The translations under genes were made by a program, and so were the position numbers. 39,554 nucleotides of DNA from the NCBI GenBank assembly GCA_025934895.1, contig JAICWH010000013.1:1-39554 (forward strand). Reading direction: 5' to 3'. Each line of letters starts with the position of its first letter. Positions within the stretch are counted from its first letter, which is position 1. The notes below the pieces were generated by a model. The model did not search any database. It was not told where the DNA came from and saw nothing but the letters and a program-made list of their open reading frames with translations. Source of the DNA: Nocardioidaceae bacterium (GTDB lineage Bacteria > Actinomycetota > Actinomycetes > Propionibacteriales > Nocardioidaceae). Below are positions 1 through 7,939 of this stretch, one piece after another.

Positions 1-290
1 CTCGAGTCGTGCCCAGATCGTCTCGGCCATGCGATGACCTTCGCCGACAAGTGCCAATGGCATGCCCCGGATCGCGCATTGGCTCACCGCCCGCAGTGGT
101 CCTTGGCGGCCGGATCATGCTGTTGCTTGCTTGCCGTCTAGGCCTGGAGGGTTTGCACATCGCCGCTTTCCGACACCCGCGGGGAGCCATTTGTGCACGT
201 CAGGACTGGTCGGAGCGGTCTACGGCGAGCCAGCAACGCCAGTTCACCGATGTCCCGCATCAGGATCCGCTACCGGCGAGTGGCGGCAGG
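1..290. other. no recognised gene left of the toxin
   Basis: I see no convincing gene here. On the minus strand a frame without stops runs from about 114 off the left edge and reads in part PLALVGEGHRMAETIWARLE. It could be the tail end of a gene outside the window, but I do not recognise a family and the frame closes with a TGA at about 115-117. The stretch lies downstream of the MazF-like toxin and distal to tRNA-Leu, so it is probably accessory DNA. Confidence 0.3.
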
Positions 291-620
291 TCAGTTTGAG
301 CAGTCGACCGCGACTGCGAGCGCGGCGCAGATCTCTCGCATCCGGGCCTCGGCCACCCGTCCCAGCCGTTCGACCAAGATCGCGGTCGAGACGCTTTCGA
401 TCGAGTCGAGATTGACCGCCGAGCGAAGTGGCACCGGGTCGTCACCGGGGTCGAGGACAACTTCACTCCGGAGGCCTCGGATGGTGGTCGTGCAGGGGGC
501 GATGAGTGCGCGGCGATGGCGCGGGATGACGGCGTCGCGAGACAGGACGACGACGGGTCTGCGGCCGATCTCCGCCATCTCACACCACCACATCTCCCCA
601 CGTGTGGGGAAGTCGGTCAT
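291..620 (-). CDS. MazF/PemK-like endoribonuclease toxin
   Basis: This 109-residue protein has the layout of type II MazF/PemK toxins, which cleave mRNA. The N-terminal strand reads RGEMWWCEM, followed by [10 protein letters not shown], then a strand ending in APCTTTIRG with the conserved Thr stretch, and [11 protein letters not shown] near the usual NLDxI(Q/E)xV motif. The start at 620 is chosen because its ATG overlaps the antitoxin TGA in an ATGA junction (617-620), the usual translational coupling of such pairs; a longer frame begins at 662 inside the antitoxin gene. Length fits the family. Function is by family resemblance only; activity and cleavage site cannot be read from the sequence. 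Confidence 0.85.
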   Translation of the reverse strand: MTDFPTRGEMWWCEMAEIGRRPVVVLSRDAVIPRHRRALIAPCTTTIRGLRSEVVLDPGDDPVPLRSAVNLDSIESVSTAILVERLGRVAEARMREICAALAVAVDCSN

Positions 621-850
621 GACCTCGCGACCGCCCGTCGGAACGAGGCCAAGTCCCCCCATTCGTCTGGCTCATCGAGCGGATGCGCGTCGTACGCGGC
701 GTAGCTAGCGTCCACTTCGGCCGAGCGGTGGCGCGCCAGTAGGGCAGCGAGGGCTTCGTCCACAAGAGCGGAGTCAGGCTTCCCGGATGCCTTGCGAGCG
801 CTCTCGAGGAGGCGGGCGTCCACCGTGGTGCTCAAGCGTGTGCGACTCAT
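617..850 (-). CDS. MazE-like ribbon-helix-helix antitoxin
   Basis: This 77-residue protein precedes the toxin on the same strand and shares four bases with it. The N-terminus, [17 protein letters not shown], looks like a ribbon-helix-helix DNA-binding domain. It is followed by the helix [16 protein letters not shown] and an acidic Asp/Glu/Pro-rich tail ([12 protein letters not shown]) that would occupy the toxin groove. The ATG at 850 is chosen because the DNA-binding domain begins right after it; a longer frame to 940 adds an unrelated-looking extension. A CATGAT hexamer lies six bases upstream of that ATG on the minus strand, so the mRNA may be leaderless. Autoregulation by the antitoxin is usual in the family but is inferred here. 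Confidence 0.8.
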   Translation of the reverse strand: MSRTRLSTTVDARLLESARKASGKPDSALVDEALAALLARHRSAEVDASYAAYDAHPLDEPDEWGDLASFRRAVARS

Positions 851-1315
851 GCCACAATCATGCCATGCAGAGGCCTCGGCTCGGGTTGGCGTGCGGGTGT
901 CGCCGCAATGCACACCAGCGGCCGGGGTGCGTGACCTCATAGGAGCCTGTGCGAGAGGCGCCCATCACTGGCCTGTCCGCTCTGCCCGACCGCTGTCTGA
1001 ATTTCACCGTGGACGGTGAAGCAAGGAACCAAACGCTCCCTGCTCACGGACGGGGCCGGAATGCCGCTGGGCTGCGTGAGCGCACCCCCCAACCGTCATG
1101 ACTCACCGCTGCTCCGGCCGAGTGCGCCCAAGCGTCGCGAGACATCTTCGGTACCGACGCCGGTCCCGCCGATTTGTACGAATTCTTCTCCGGGATCGAC
1201 CTGTCGCTGCTCTTTGACCAGCCCGGTGGGCGGCTCGACGCGGAGATCAACCTAGGCCCGGATGCGCCGTTCCCTCACGCTCTCGACGTGTTGACGGAAG
1301 CTGGGGTAAAGACGG
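851..1315. other. unassigned stretch between antitoxin and tRNA-Leu
   Basis: I find no full gene here. A plus-strand frame open from about 1102 reads into the tRNA-Leu gene and includes LYEFFSGIDLSLLFDQPGG, but it lacks a good start and its last part is only the tRNA read as protein. It may be a gene remnant. The stretch also contains the perfect 18-bp palindrome at 1003-1020, listed separately. Confidence 0.35.
1003..1020. repeat. perfect 18-bp palindrome
   Basis: The arms TTCACCGT and ACGGTGAA are perfect reverse complements separated by GG. It lies in gene-poor DNA between the toxin-antitoxin pair and tRNA-Leu. It could be a regulator operator or a remnant of a mobile element end; there is no adjacent gene start to assign it to. 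Confidence 0.6.
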
Positions 1316-1401
1316 TGTCCGAGGGGGGACTTGAACCCCCACGCCCGATAAAGGGCACTAGCACCTCAAGCTAGCGCGTCTACCTATTCCGCCACCCGGA
1401 C
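1316..1401 (-). tRNA. tRNA-Leu (GAG anticodon)
   Basis: On the minus strand the acceptor arm GTCCGGG (from 1401) pairs with CTCGGAC ending at 1317, followed by discriminator A at 1316. The D-loop region reads GGCGGAATAGGTAGAC, the anticodon loop CTTGAGG gives GAG, a long variable arm follows as expected for tRNA-Leu, and the T-arm contains GGTTCAAGTCC. Length is 86 bases. CCA is not encoded (the next genomic bases are CCG). The 3' end faces the accessory segment with the toxin-antitoxin pair. Confidence 0.95.
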
Positions 1402-1511
1402 CGGGTCGCTGGGCAGGCTTCGACGAACCTGACAGCGGGCGTCACTCTAGCAAAGGGAAGCCGGACGCGACGCATGGGGACTCTGGGGGCGGCGCCTGTC
1501 AGGATGGGTCC

Positions 1512-2828
1512 ATGACCGGGTGTTCCGAGGACCACGCATACGACCCCGCGGCCGAGGTGGTCGACATCTGTCGCGACCTGATCCGCGTGGACACCACCAA
1601 CTACGGCGACGGCTCGGGGCCCGGCGAGCGCAAGGCCGCCGAGCACGTGGCGACGCTGCTCGACGAGGTCGGGATCGAGTCAGAGCTGTTCGAGGGTGTG
1701 GAGGGGCGCACCAACGTGGTGGCCCGGTGGGGCTCCGGATCCGGTGACCCGCTGCTGTTGCACGGGCACCTCGACGTGGTGCCCGCCCAGGCCGACGACT
1801 GGAAGGTGCATCCGTTCTCGGGGGAGGTGCAGGACGGCTACCTGTGGGGTCGCGGAGCAGTCGACATGAAGGACTTCGACGCGATGCTGCTGTCCGTCGT
1901 ACGCGCCCGGGCCCGGGCTGCCGCTGAGCCCCGGCGCCCGGTGGTGCTGTGCTTCACGGCGGATGAAGAGGCCGGCGGCCACCAGGGTGCGGAGCAGATC
2001 GTGCGGAAGCGGCCGGACCTGCTGGAGGGGTGCACCGAGGCGATCGGGGAGGTCGGCGGGTTCAGTGCGACGGTCCGCGGCAGGCGGGTCTACTTGATCG
2101 AGGCGGCCGAGAAGGGGATGGCCTGGATGCGGCTGACCGCGACGGGCAATGCGGGCCACGGGTCGATGCGGCATCCGGACAACGCGGTGACAGCCCTGGC
2201 GACCGCGGTGGCGCGGATCGGCGCGCATGAATGGCCGGTCCGGCTGACGCCTTCCATGAAGGTGCTGCTGTCCGCGATCGGGGAGCTCGCCGGTGTGGAG
2301 GCGACCCCGGAGAACGCCGAGGAGCTGGTCGGGGAGTTCGGTTCGGGCGCGCGGATGCTCGGTGCGGTGATCAAGAACACCACGAACCCGACGATGCTCA
2401 GCGCGGGCTACAAGGTCAACGTGGTGCCCGCAGAGGCCACCGCCCATGTGGATGGGCGGTTCTTGCCCGGCTACGAGGACGAGTTCTTCGACACGCTGGC
2501 GGAGCTGGTCGGCGACCGGGTCCGGCTGGACTACGTCAGCAAGCAGCACGGCCTGGAGACCACCTTCGACGGTGACCTCGTGGACGCGATGACGGCCTCG
2601 TTGCTGGCGGAGGACCCGGACGCCATCGTGGCTCCCTACCTGATGTCCGGCGGCACGGACGCCAAGCACTGGCACAAGCTCGGGATCCGCTGCTTCGGGT
2701 TCGCGCCGTTGAGACTGCCCGCGAACCTCGACTTCACCGCGCTCTTCCACGGCGTGGACGAGCGGGTGCCCACCGATGCCCTACGGTTCGGGTCGCGGGT
2801 CTTCGACCGTTTCCTGGCCCGTGCGTAG
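1512..2828 (+). CDS. M20/M25/M40 family metallopeptidase
   Basis: This 438-residue zinc hydrolase of the M20 family would be a cytosolic peptidase or amidohydrolase of the dipeptidase/ArgE/DapE type. The first metal motif is HGHLDVVP with His86 and Asp88, the bridging Asp118 lies in GRGAVDMKD, and the catalytic Glu pair is DEE (151-153). The dimerisation lid follows (about 200-330), with NAGHGSMRHPDNAV, and the chain ends in a second catalytic part containing MSGGTDAKHW. No signal peptide is visible. The ATG at 1512 is preceded by CAGGAT (1500-1505) at a spacing of six, consistent with a leaderless mRNA. It converges on the universal stress protein gene ten bases later. Substrate cannot be told from sequence. 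Confidence 0.93.
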   Translation: MTGCSEDHAYDPAAEVVDICRDLIRVDTTNYGDGSGPGERKAAEHVATLLDEVGIESELFEGVEGRTNVVARWGSGSGDPLLLHGHLDVVPAQADDWKVHPFSGEVQDGYLWGRGAVDMKDFDAMLLSVVRARARAAAEPRRPVVLCFTADEEAGGHQGAEQIVRKRPDLLEGCTEAIGEVGGFSATVRGRRVYLIEAAEKGMAWMRLTATGNAGHGSMRHPDNAVTALATAVARIGAHEWPVRLTPSMKVLLSAIGELAGVEATPENAEELVGEFGSGARMLGAVIKNTTNPTMLSAGYKVNVVPAEATAHVDGRFLPGYEDEFFDTLAELVGDRVRLDYVSKQHGLETTFDGDLVDAMTASLLAEDPDAIVAPYLMSGGTDAKHWHKLGIRCFGFAPLRLPANLDFTALFHGVDERVPTDALRFGSRVFDRFLARA

Positions 2829-2837
2829 CTCGGCTCG

Positions 2838-3341
2838 TCAGGACCTGCCCAGCCCCACGTCGAGGTCGGCGGGTTCGTCCTGACCGGGGACCGGCACCAC
2901 CACCACGGGGCACTGGGCGTGTCCGACCAGCTGGGTGGCGGTGGACCCGAGCAACAGGCCGCGGAAGCCGCCGATGCCGCGTGAGCCGACGACGAGCATC
3001 TCGGCGCCCCGCGAGACCTCGAACAACCGGCGTCCCGCAGACCCGTGCAGCACGTGGCAGCTGACCTCGGCGCCCTCGGGGAGCTTCAGCGACGCGATGT
3101 CGCGCCGCAAGCGCTGGAGGACGGCGTCCTCGAAATCGCTCAGCGGAGGGACGTAGCCCGCCGACCAGGTGGCAGGGCGTGGGGCCGACGACAGCGCCCA
3201 GGTGCGGACCACCAGGAGCCTGGTTCCCAGCCGGGCCGCCAGGCGGGCCGCCCACCGCACAGCCGTCCCGGACGGGTCCGAGCCGTCGTGCCCGACGAGC
3301 ACGGCCCCGGTGGCGTCCAGGGTGGTGCTGACCTTCTGCAC
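2838..3341 (-). CDS. universal stress protein (UspA family)
   Basis: This 167-residue single Usp domain has an alpha/beta Rossmann-like nucleotide-binding fold. It opens with AVLVGHDGSDPSGTAVRWAA and carries the ATP-binding signature GSRGIGGFRGLLLGS (G-2x-G-9x-G-S) about residues 118-132, followed by ATQLVGHAQCPVVVVP. ATP binding is therefore likely. The start is GTG at 3341, preceded by GGAGGG at short spacing. It sits 12 bases downstream of the DUF5703 gene, so the two are probably cotranscribed. Usp proteins act in stress and dormancy responses; the specific role here is unknown. Confidence 0.92.
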   Translation of the reverse strand: MQKVSTTLDATGAVLVGHDGSDPSGTAVRWAARLAARLGTRLLVVRTWALSSAPRPATWSAGYVPPLSDFEDAVLQRLRRDIASLKLPEGAEVSCHVLHGSAGRRLFEVSRGAEMLVVGSRGIGGFRGLLLGSTATQLVGHAQCPVVVVPVPGQDEPADLDVGLGRS

Positions 3342-3353
3342 TGGCCCTCCGGC

Positions 3354-3605
3354 TCAGACGAGGTACGTCGACCGTTGGCGGATGATCTTGCGACGCAGCA
3401 CCACCCGGCGGGTCCCGTCGGCCGACAGCCGTAGCCGGTCGAGCTCCCAGCCGCCATGCTCGGCGCGGTCGACGAGCATCCGGGTCACGGCGCTGCGGGA
3501 GAGCTCGCGGGAGATGGTGAGCCGCTCGAACTCGTACTCGACGCCTGGGCGGAGTGCGGTGCGTCGCGAGATCGTGTCCAGTGGAGCGCGAGACATGCGG
3601 ACCAT
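3354..3605 (-). CDS. DUF5703 family small protein
   Basis: This 83-residue protein resembles the actinobacterial DUF5703 family: YEFERLTISRELSRSAVTRML, then GGWELDRLRLSADGTRRVVLRRKIIR. The family is conserved but uncharacterised. The strongly basic C-terminal half with alternating strand pattern suggests a small beta-rich domain. ATG codons at 3605 and 3596 are both possible starts. The gene precedes the Usp gene by 12 bases on the same strand, suggesting a two-gene operon. No function is claimed. Confidence 0.8.
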   Translation of the reverse strand: MVRMSRAPLDTISRRTALRPGVEYEFERLTISRELSRSAVTRMLVDRAEHGGWELDRLRLSADGTRRVVLRRKIIRQRSTYLV

Positions 3606-3664
3606 GGTGACACGCCGTTCCAGCCTCGCGCCCTGCCCGGGTCGCATGTCGGTCCGCGGACCGC

Positions 3665-4624
3665 TCAGATCCGCAACGGGCCGCCGGACACATCGTCGAG
3701 CGCGGTGACGATCTGGGCCGGAAGCGCCACGTCGTCCACCATCAGCGAACCCCGGAGCTGAGCAGCGGTCCGGGCGCCGATGATCGGCGCGGTGACGCCG
3801 GGGCGGTCGCGGACCCAGAGCAGCGCCACCTCGAGCGGAGACCAGTCCAACCCCTCGGCCGCGCGGGCCACGGCCTCCACGACCCGGGAGCTGCGCTCGC
3901 CGAGGTAGCCAGCCACGAAGCTGGCGAAGTGGGTCGACGCGCCTCGGGAGTCGGCTGGCGTGCCGCGACGGTACTTGCCGGTGAGCACGCCTCGACCCAG
4001 TGGCGACCATGGCAGGATGCCCAGCCCGAGAGCGGCCGCTGCGGGCAGCACCTCGGCCTCGACGCTGCGGTTCACCAGGGAGTACTCCACCTGGTTCGAG
4101 GCCAACAGGGCCCGGCCCGGCAGGGCGCACTGCCAGGTCGCGGCCTGCGCGCTCTGCCAGCCCGAGTAGTTCGACACCCCGACGTACGCCGCCCGGCCGG
4201 TCGTGACCGCGTAGTCGAGCGCTGTCAGGGTCTCCTCGAGGGGCACCTCGTCGGACCAGGCGTGCACCTGCCACAGGTCGACATGGTCGACTCCGAGCCG
4301 CCGGAGCGACGCGTCCAGGGTGGCGAGGAGGTGGCCGCGTGAGGTGTTCGTCTCCCGGGTCCCGCGGTTGCGGCCGATGCCCGCCTTCGTCGCGATGACC
4401 AGGTCGTCGCGCGGCACCACGTCGCCGATGAGCGACCCGATGAGCTCCTCGGACGCGCCGTCGCCGTACCCCGCGGCCGTGTCCAGCAGGGTGCCTCCGG
4501 CCTCGGTGAAGGCGACGAGTTGCTCCCGTGCCTCGTGCTCGTCGGTGTCACGGCCCCAGGTGAGCGTCCCGAGGCCCAGACGCGAGACCTTGAGCCCGGT
4601 CCGACCGAGGTAGCGCTGCTGCAT
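3665..4624 (-). CDS. aldo/keto reductase
   Basis: This 319-residue NADPH-dependent oxidoreductase belongs to the aldo/keto reductase (TIM barrel) superfamily. It starts MQQRYLGRTGLKVSRLGLG, typical of the AKR11/13-like group. The catalytic tetrad is visible: Asp and Tyr in LLDTAAGYGDG, Lys in VIATKAG and His in LWQVHAW. The cofactor segment is near PIIGARTAAQL at the C-terminus. The ATG at 4624 is preceded on the minus strand by TACCGT six bases upstream, consistent with leaderless expression. Substrate is unknown. It is divergent from uppP. Confidence 0.93.
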   Translation of the reverse strand: MQQRYLGRTGLKVSRLGLGTLTWGRDTDEHEAREQLVAFTEAGGTLLDTAAGYGDGASEELIGSLIGDVVPRDDLVIATKAGIGRNRGTRETNTSRGHLLATLDASLRRLGVDHVDLWQVHAWSDEVPLEETLTALDYAVTTGRAAYVGVSNYSGWQSAQAATWQCALPGRALLASNQVEYSLVNRSVEAEVLPAAAALGLGILPWSPLGRGVLTGKYRRGTPADSRGASTHFASFVAGYLGERSSRVVEAVARAAEGLDWSPLEVALLWVRDRPGVTAPIIGARTAAQLRGSLMVDDVALPAQIVTALDDVSGGPLRI

Positions 4625-4681
4625 GCGCTCACGGTAGCGAGCATGTGTGCCGAAGTCAGGCTGCGTTCATCTGTCCCCCCG

Positions 4682-4687
4682 TAGTCT
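4682..4687 (+). promoter_or_regulatory. candidate -10 hexamer of uppP
   Basis: TAGTCT fits the actinobacterial TANNNT -10 consensus and lies 33 bases before the uppP ATG, leaving a short leader. I see no clear -35 element. Confidence 0.4.
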
Positions 4688-4720
4688 GTGCCCGGCCGTC
4701 CCCTCACCAGAATTGAACCC

Positions 4721-5548
4721 ATGGACTACATCCAGGCAGTCGTGCTCGGCCTCGTCGAGGGGCTCACTGAGTTCCTCCCGGTCTCGAGCACCGGCCACCT
4801 CACGATCGCGGAGAAGCTGCTCGGGCTCGACGTGGCCGACACCACCGTCACGGCCTACACCGCGGTCATCCAGATGGGGGCGATCCTCGCGGTCGTGGTC
4901 TACTTCTGGGCCGACATCTGGCGGATCGCGAAGGCCTGGGCCCAGGGCCTGGTGAAGCCCGAGCTCCGCGGCAGGCTGGACCACCGGATGGGCTGGTACA
5001 TCATCCTCGGGTCCGTCCCGATCGGCGTTGTCGGGCTGCTCGCCAAGGACGTGATCACCGGTCCGCTCCGCTCGCTGTGGGTGGTTGCGGCCGCGCTGAT
5101 CGCGTGGAGCGCCGTGATGCTGTACGCCGAGCGCCGGGGGCGTCAGGTGCGAGGGGAGAAGGACCTCACGCTCAAGGACGCGCTGGTCGTCGGACTCGTC
5201 CAGTGCGTGGCCCTGGTCCCCGGGGTCTCCAGGTCCGGTGCCACCATCTCGACCGGTCTGCTGGTCGGCCTGGACCGGGTCACCGCCACCCGGTTGTCCT
5301 TCTTCCTGTCCATCCCGGCCCTGTTCGCGGCCGGACTCTTCGAGCTGAAGGACGCCGTGGGAGGCAACATCGGGATCGGGCAGACGGTCGTCGGCACGGT
5401 GGTGAGCTTCGTCGTCGCCTACGCGACCGTCGCCTGGCTGCTCAGGTTCGTGGCCGGCAACTCGATCGGCAAGTTCGTGCCCTACCGTGTCGCTCTCGGC
5501 GTCGTGCTGCTCGTGCTCCTCGGGGTCGGCGCGATGGCACCGACCTGA
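4721..5548 (+). CDS. uppP: undecaprenyl-diphosphate phosphatase
   Basis: This 275-residue polytopic membrane enzyme dephosphorylates undecaprenyl diphosphate to recycle the lipid carrier for cell-wall synthesis (UppP/BacA family). Both family signatures are present: EGLTEFLPVSSTGHL near the N-terminus, with the catalytic Glu residues, and PGVSRSGATI about residues 173-182. Six to eight hydrophobic helices follow the expected pattern. The ATG at 4721 (MDYIQAVVLG) is the usual family start; an in-frame GTG at 4688 would begin directly at the -10 hexamer and is unlikely. In mycobacteria uppP also lies upstream of the phosphatase-DUF3090-mshC group, as here. Confidence 0.96.
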   Translation: MDYIQAVVLGLVEGLTEFLPVSSTGHLTIAEKLLGLDVADTTVTAYTAVIQMGAILAVVVYFWADIWRIAKAWAQGLVKPELRGRLDHRMGWYIILGSVPIGVVGLLAKDVITGPLRSLWVVAAALIAWSAVMLYAERRGRQVRGEKDLTLKDALVVGLVQCVALVPGVSRSGATISTGLLVGLDRVTATRLSFFLSIPALFAAGLFELKDAVGGNIGIGQTVVGTVVSFVVAYATVAWLLRFVAGNSIGKFVPYRVALGVVLLVLLGVGAMAPT

Positions 5549-5570
5549 GGTTGGCAGCCACAGCCGGCGG

Positions 5571-6551
5571 CTACAGCCAGCCGGACTTCTTGAACGCGCG
5601 GTAGAGCAGGAACGACGCGATGAGCATCAACGAGAGAGCGTAGAAGTAGCCGAAGTGCCAGTGCAGCTCGGGGATGTAGTCGAAGTTCATCCCGTAGATG
5701 CCGGCCACCAGGGTGCCGACCGCCGCGATCGCCACCCAGGCGGAGATCTTGCGCATGTCGGAGTTCTGCTGGACGCTGATCCGGGCCAGGTGGGCGTCGA
5801 ACGCCGCCGACAGCAGACCGTCGAGTGTCTCTACGTTCTCGGAGATCCGCAGCAGGTGGTCGGTCACGTCGCGGAAGAACGGGGCCGACTCCTGGGTGAT
5901 GAGGGGCACTGAGCCGGCCGCGAAGCGCTTCATCGGCTCGCGGAGCGGGTTCACGGCTCGTCGTACCTCGGCGAGCTCCCGCTTGAGGACGTAGATGCGC
6001 TGCGAGTCCTCGCTGCGCACCGGGGAGAACACCGAGGTCTCGACCTCGTCCACGTCCTCGGTCAGCGAGGTGGCGACCAGCTCATACTCGTCGACGACCC
6101 GGTCGCAGATCGCGTAGACCACAGCGGAGGGGCCGTGACCGAGCACCGCGGTCTGCTGCTCCAGGTTGATCCGGGCCTGGTGCAGCTCGGCACCCTCGCC
6201 GTGCCGCACGCTCACGATGTAGTTGCGACCGACGAAGAGGTTGATCTCGCCCGTCTCCACGGCGTCGAACTCGTCGACGTACCAGAGTGTCTTGAGCACC
6301 AGGAACAGCCCGTCGTCGTAGCGCTCGAGCTTAGGTCTCTGATGAGCCTTGAGGGCGTCCTCGACCGCGAGCGGGTGCAGGTCGAACACCTTCGCCACTC
6401 GGTTGAGCTCGTCCTCCGCCGGCTTGTGCAGCCCCACCCAGACGAAGTCGCCGTCGCCGATCGCAGCGTCACGCACGGTCGTCAGGTCGTCCTTGTCGCA
6501 CTGCACCTGGACCCGCACCCCGTCTCGGTACAACGCGCTGTCGACGATCAT
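5571..6551 (-). CDS. CorA-type magnesium/cobalt transporter
   Basis: This 326-residue CorA family protein is a pentameric Mg2+/Co2+ channel of the inner membrane. The long N-terminal cytoplasmic domain contains FVWVGLHKP and HPLAVEDALKAHQRPKLERYDD, both typical of the family. A long helical stalk leads to two C-terminal membrane helices, the first ending in the selectivity motif GMN (IYGMNF). The C-terminus is basic (RAFKKSGWL). The ATG at 6551 (MIVDSALYR) is chosen over a longer frame to 6776 because TACTCT lies seven bases upstream and the protein family begins there. It converges on uppP with only 22 bases between stops. Confidence 0.95.
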   Translation of the reverse strand: MIVDSALYRDGVRVQVQCDKDDLTTVRDAAIGDGDFVWVGLHKPAEDELNRVAKVFDLHPLAVEDALKAHQRPKLERYDDGLFLVLKTLWYVDEFDAVETGEINLFVGRNYIVSVRHGEGAELHQARINLEQQTAVLGHGPSAVVYAICDRVVDEYELVATSLTEDVDEVETSVFSPVRSEDSQRIYVLKRELAEVRRAVNPLREPMKRFAAGSVPLITQESAPFFRDVTDHLLRISENVETLDGLLSAAFDAHLARISVQQNSDMRKISAWVAIAAVGTLVAGIYGMNFDYIPELHWHFGYFYALSLMLIASFLLYRAFKKSGWL

Positions 6552-6603
6552 GTGGCTCAGAGTACGTCTCGCACGACCGGCGTCCGCCCACCGACGCGGG
6601 TCG

Positions 6604-6609
6604 TAGGGT
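6604..6609 (+). promoter_or_regulatory. -10 hexamer, leaderless type
   Basis: TAGGGT ends six bases before the ATG of the histidine phosphatase gene, placing the expected transcription start at or next to the start codon. It lies between divergent corA-type and phosphatase genes. Confidence 0.5.
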
Positions 6610-6615
6610 CGGGTC

Positions 6616-7338
6616 ATGGCGACCCTGATCCTGGCCCGGCACGGCCGCACGACCGCGAACGTCACAGGCGTGCTGGCCGGACGGAGCAGGGGCGTCCATC
6701 TCGACGACACCGGACGCGAGCAGGCGCGGGTGGCCGCCGGACGACTGGCCGGTGTGCCGCTGGCCGCGGTCGTCACCAGCCCGCTCGAGCGCTGCCGTGA
6801 GACGGCCCGCGAGATCGTCCGGCAGCAGGCGGACCCCCCGAGAGTGACCCGCGAGCGTGGGCTGCTGGAGTGCGACTACGGCTCGTGGACCGGCCGGGAG
6901 CTCAAGACCCTGGCGAAGGAGCCGCTGTGGCGGACGGTCCAGGGTCATCCGTCGGCGGCCCGGTTCCCCGAGGGTGAGTCGATGACCGCGATGTCGTCGC
7001 GAGCCGTGGGCGCGGTACGGCGGTGGGACGCGGGGGTCGAGGAGGACCACGGCCCCGGCGCCGTCTGGGTGGCGGTGAGCCACGGGGACGTGATCAAGGC
7101 GATCCTTGCCGACGCCCTCGGCATCCACCTCGACGCCTTCCAGCGGATCGTGGTCGACCCCGCCTCGCTGTCGGTCGTCCGTTACACCCCCGGGCGCCCG
7201 TTCGTAGTCACCATGAACAGCATCGCCGGCGACCTGTCCCACCTGAAGCCGCCCACCCGCAAGCGGCGCAGCCGCAAGGTCAGCAGCGACGCCGCCGTCG
7301 GGGGCGGTGCCGGTCCGGGGGCTGGGAGTACCGCCTAG
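6616..7338 (+). CDS. histidine phosphatase family protein (MSMEG_4193 type)
   Basis: This 240-residue protein of the histidine phosphatase (phosphoglycerate mutase-like) superfamily begins with the catalytic motif LARHGRTTAN. It has the second Arg in SPLERCRET, an acid in LLECDYGSWTGREL and the second catalytic His in AVSHGDVIKA. Length and sequence match the actinobacterial MSMEG_4193 subfamily, which typically lies beside DUF3090 and SCO1664-type genes and mshC. The basic C-terminal tail (TRKRRSRK) and Gly-rich end are probably disordered. The substrate is not known. It leads a colinear group of four genes ending with mshC. Confidence 0.92.
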   Translation: MATLILARHGRTTANVTGVLAGRSRGVHLDDTGREQARVAAGRLAGVPLAAVVTSPLERCRETAREIVRQQADPPRVTRERGLLECDYGSWTGRELKTLAKEPLWRTVQGHPSAARFPEGESMTAMSSRAVGAVRRWDAGVEEDHGPGAVWVAVSHGDVIKAILADALGIHLDAFQRIVVDPASLSVVRYTPGRPFVVTMNSIAGDLSHLKPPTRKRRSRKVSSDAAVGGGAGPGAGSTA

Positions 7339-7341
7339 GCT
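7336..7341 (+). promoter_or_regulatory. -10 hexamer, leaderless type
   Basis: TAGGCT overlaps the stop codon of the preceding phosphatase gene and ends seven bases before the ATG of the DUF3090 gene. This suggests an internal leaderless start inside the gene group. Confidence 0.5.
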
Positions 7342-7348
7342 CGTTGTC

Positions 7349-7939
7349 ATGGCATCGGTGATCCACAGGTTCGACCCGCCCGAGCGCTTCGTCGCCGGCA
7401 CGGTAGGGCCACCTGGGCAGCGCACCTTCTTCCTGCAGGCGCGCACCGGGCAGCGCGTGACCAGCGTCGCCCTGGAGAAGCAGCAGGTGCTGGTGCTGGC
7501 CGAGCGCATCGATGAGCTGCTCGACGAGCTGCTCAGTGCTGCCGAGGTCGAGACGCCGATCCCGGCTATCCCGCCCGTCGCCCTGGAGGACAACGCCCCG
7601 CTCGAGCAGCCCATCGTCGAGGAGTTCCGGGCCGGCACGATGACCCTGTCCTGGGACTCCGCAGACGAGCGGGTCGTGGTCGAGGTGTTCCCCTACACCG
7701 AGGACGCGGTGGTCGAGCCCGGCACGCCCGAGGAGGAGGTCGAGGAGACCGAGCCGGAGGAGGTGCTCGTCGTCCGACTGCCCGCGGGCCTGGCCCGGGC
7801 GTTCAGCAAGCGGGCCCAGGTCGTCGTCTCGGCCGGCCGCGAGCCCTGCCCGTTCTGCGGCGGCCCGCTGGACCCGGCCGGCCACCTCTGTCCGCGTGCG
7901 AACGGCTTCCGTCGGACCGCGGCGGCTCCGGAGGCATGA
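7349..7939 (+). CDS. DUF3090 family protein
   Basis: This 196-residue protein matches the conserved actinobacterial DUF3090 family: HRFDPPERFVAGTVGPPGQR, then FFLQARTGQRVTSVALEKQQ. The C-terminus carries [17 protein letters not shown], a CxxC pair plus a further His and Cys that looks like a small zinc-binding knuckle. Its ATG at 7349 is supported by the TAGGCT hexamer just upstream; a longer frame to 7307 overlaps the preceding gene. The stop overlaps the next start in ATGA (7936-7939), so it is coupled to the SCO1664-type gene. Biochemical function is unknown. Confidence 0.93.
   Translation: MASVIHRFDPPERFVAGTVGPPGQRTFFLQARTGQRVTSVALEKQQVLVLAERIDELLDELLSAAEVETPIPAIPPVALEDNAPLEQPIVEEFRAGTMTLSWDSADERVVVEVFPYTEDAVVEPGTPEEEVEETEPEEVLVVRLPAGLARAFSKRAQVVVSAGREPCPFCGGPLDPAGHLCPRANGFRRTAAAPEA

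Noticed and set aside
1174-1374. Plus-strand ORF running through tRNA-Leu
   Set aside because: Its C-terminal part is only the tRNA read as protein, and the start has no ribosome site. At best it is a gene remnant.
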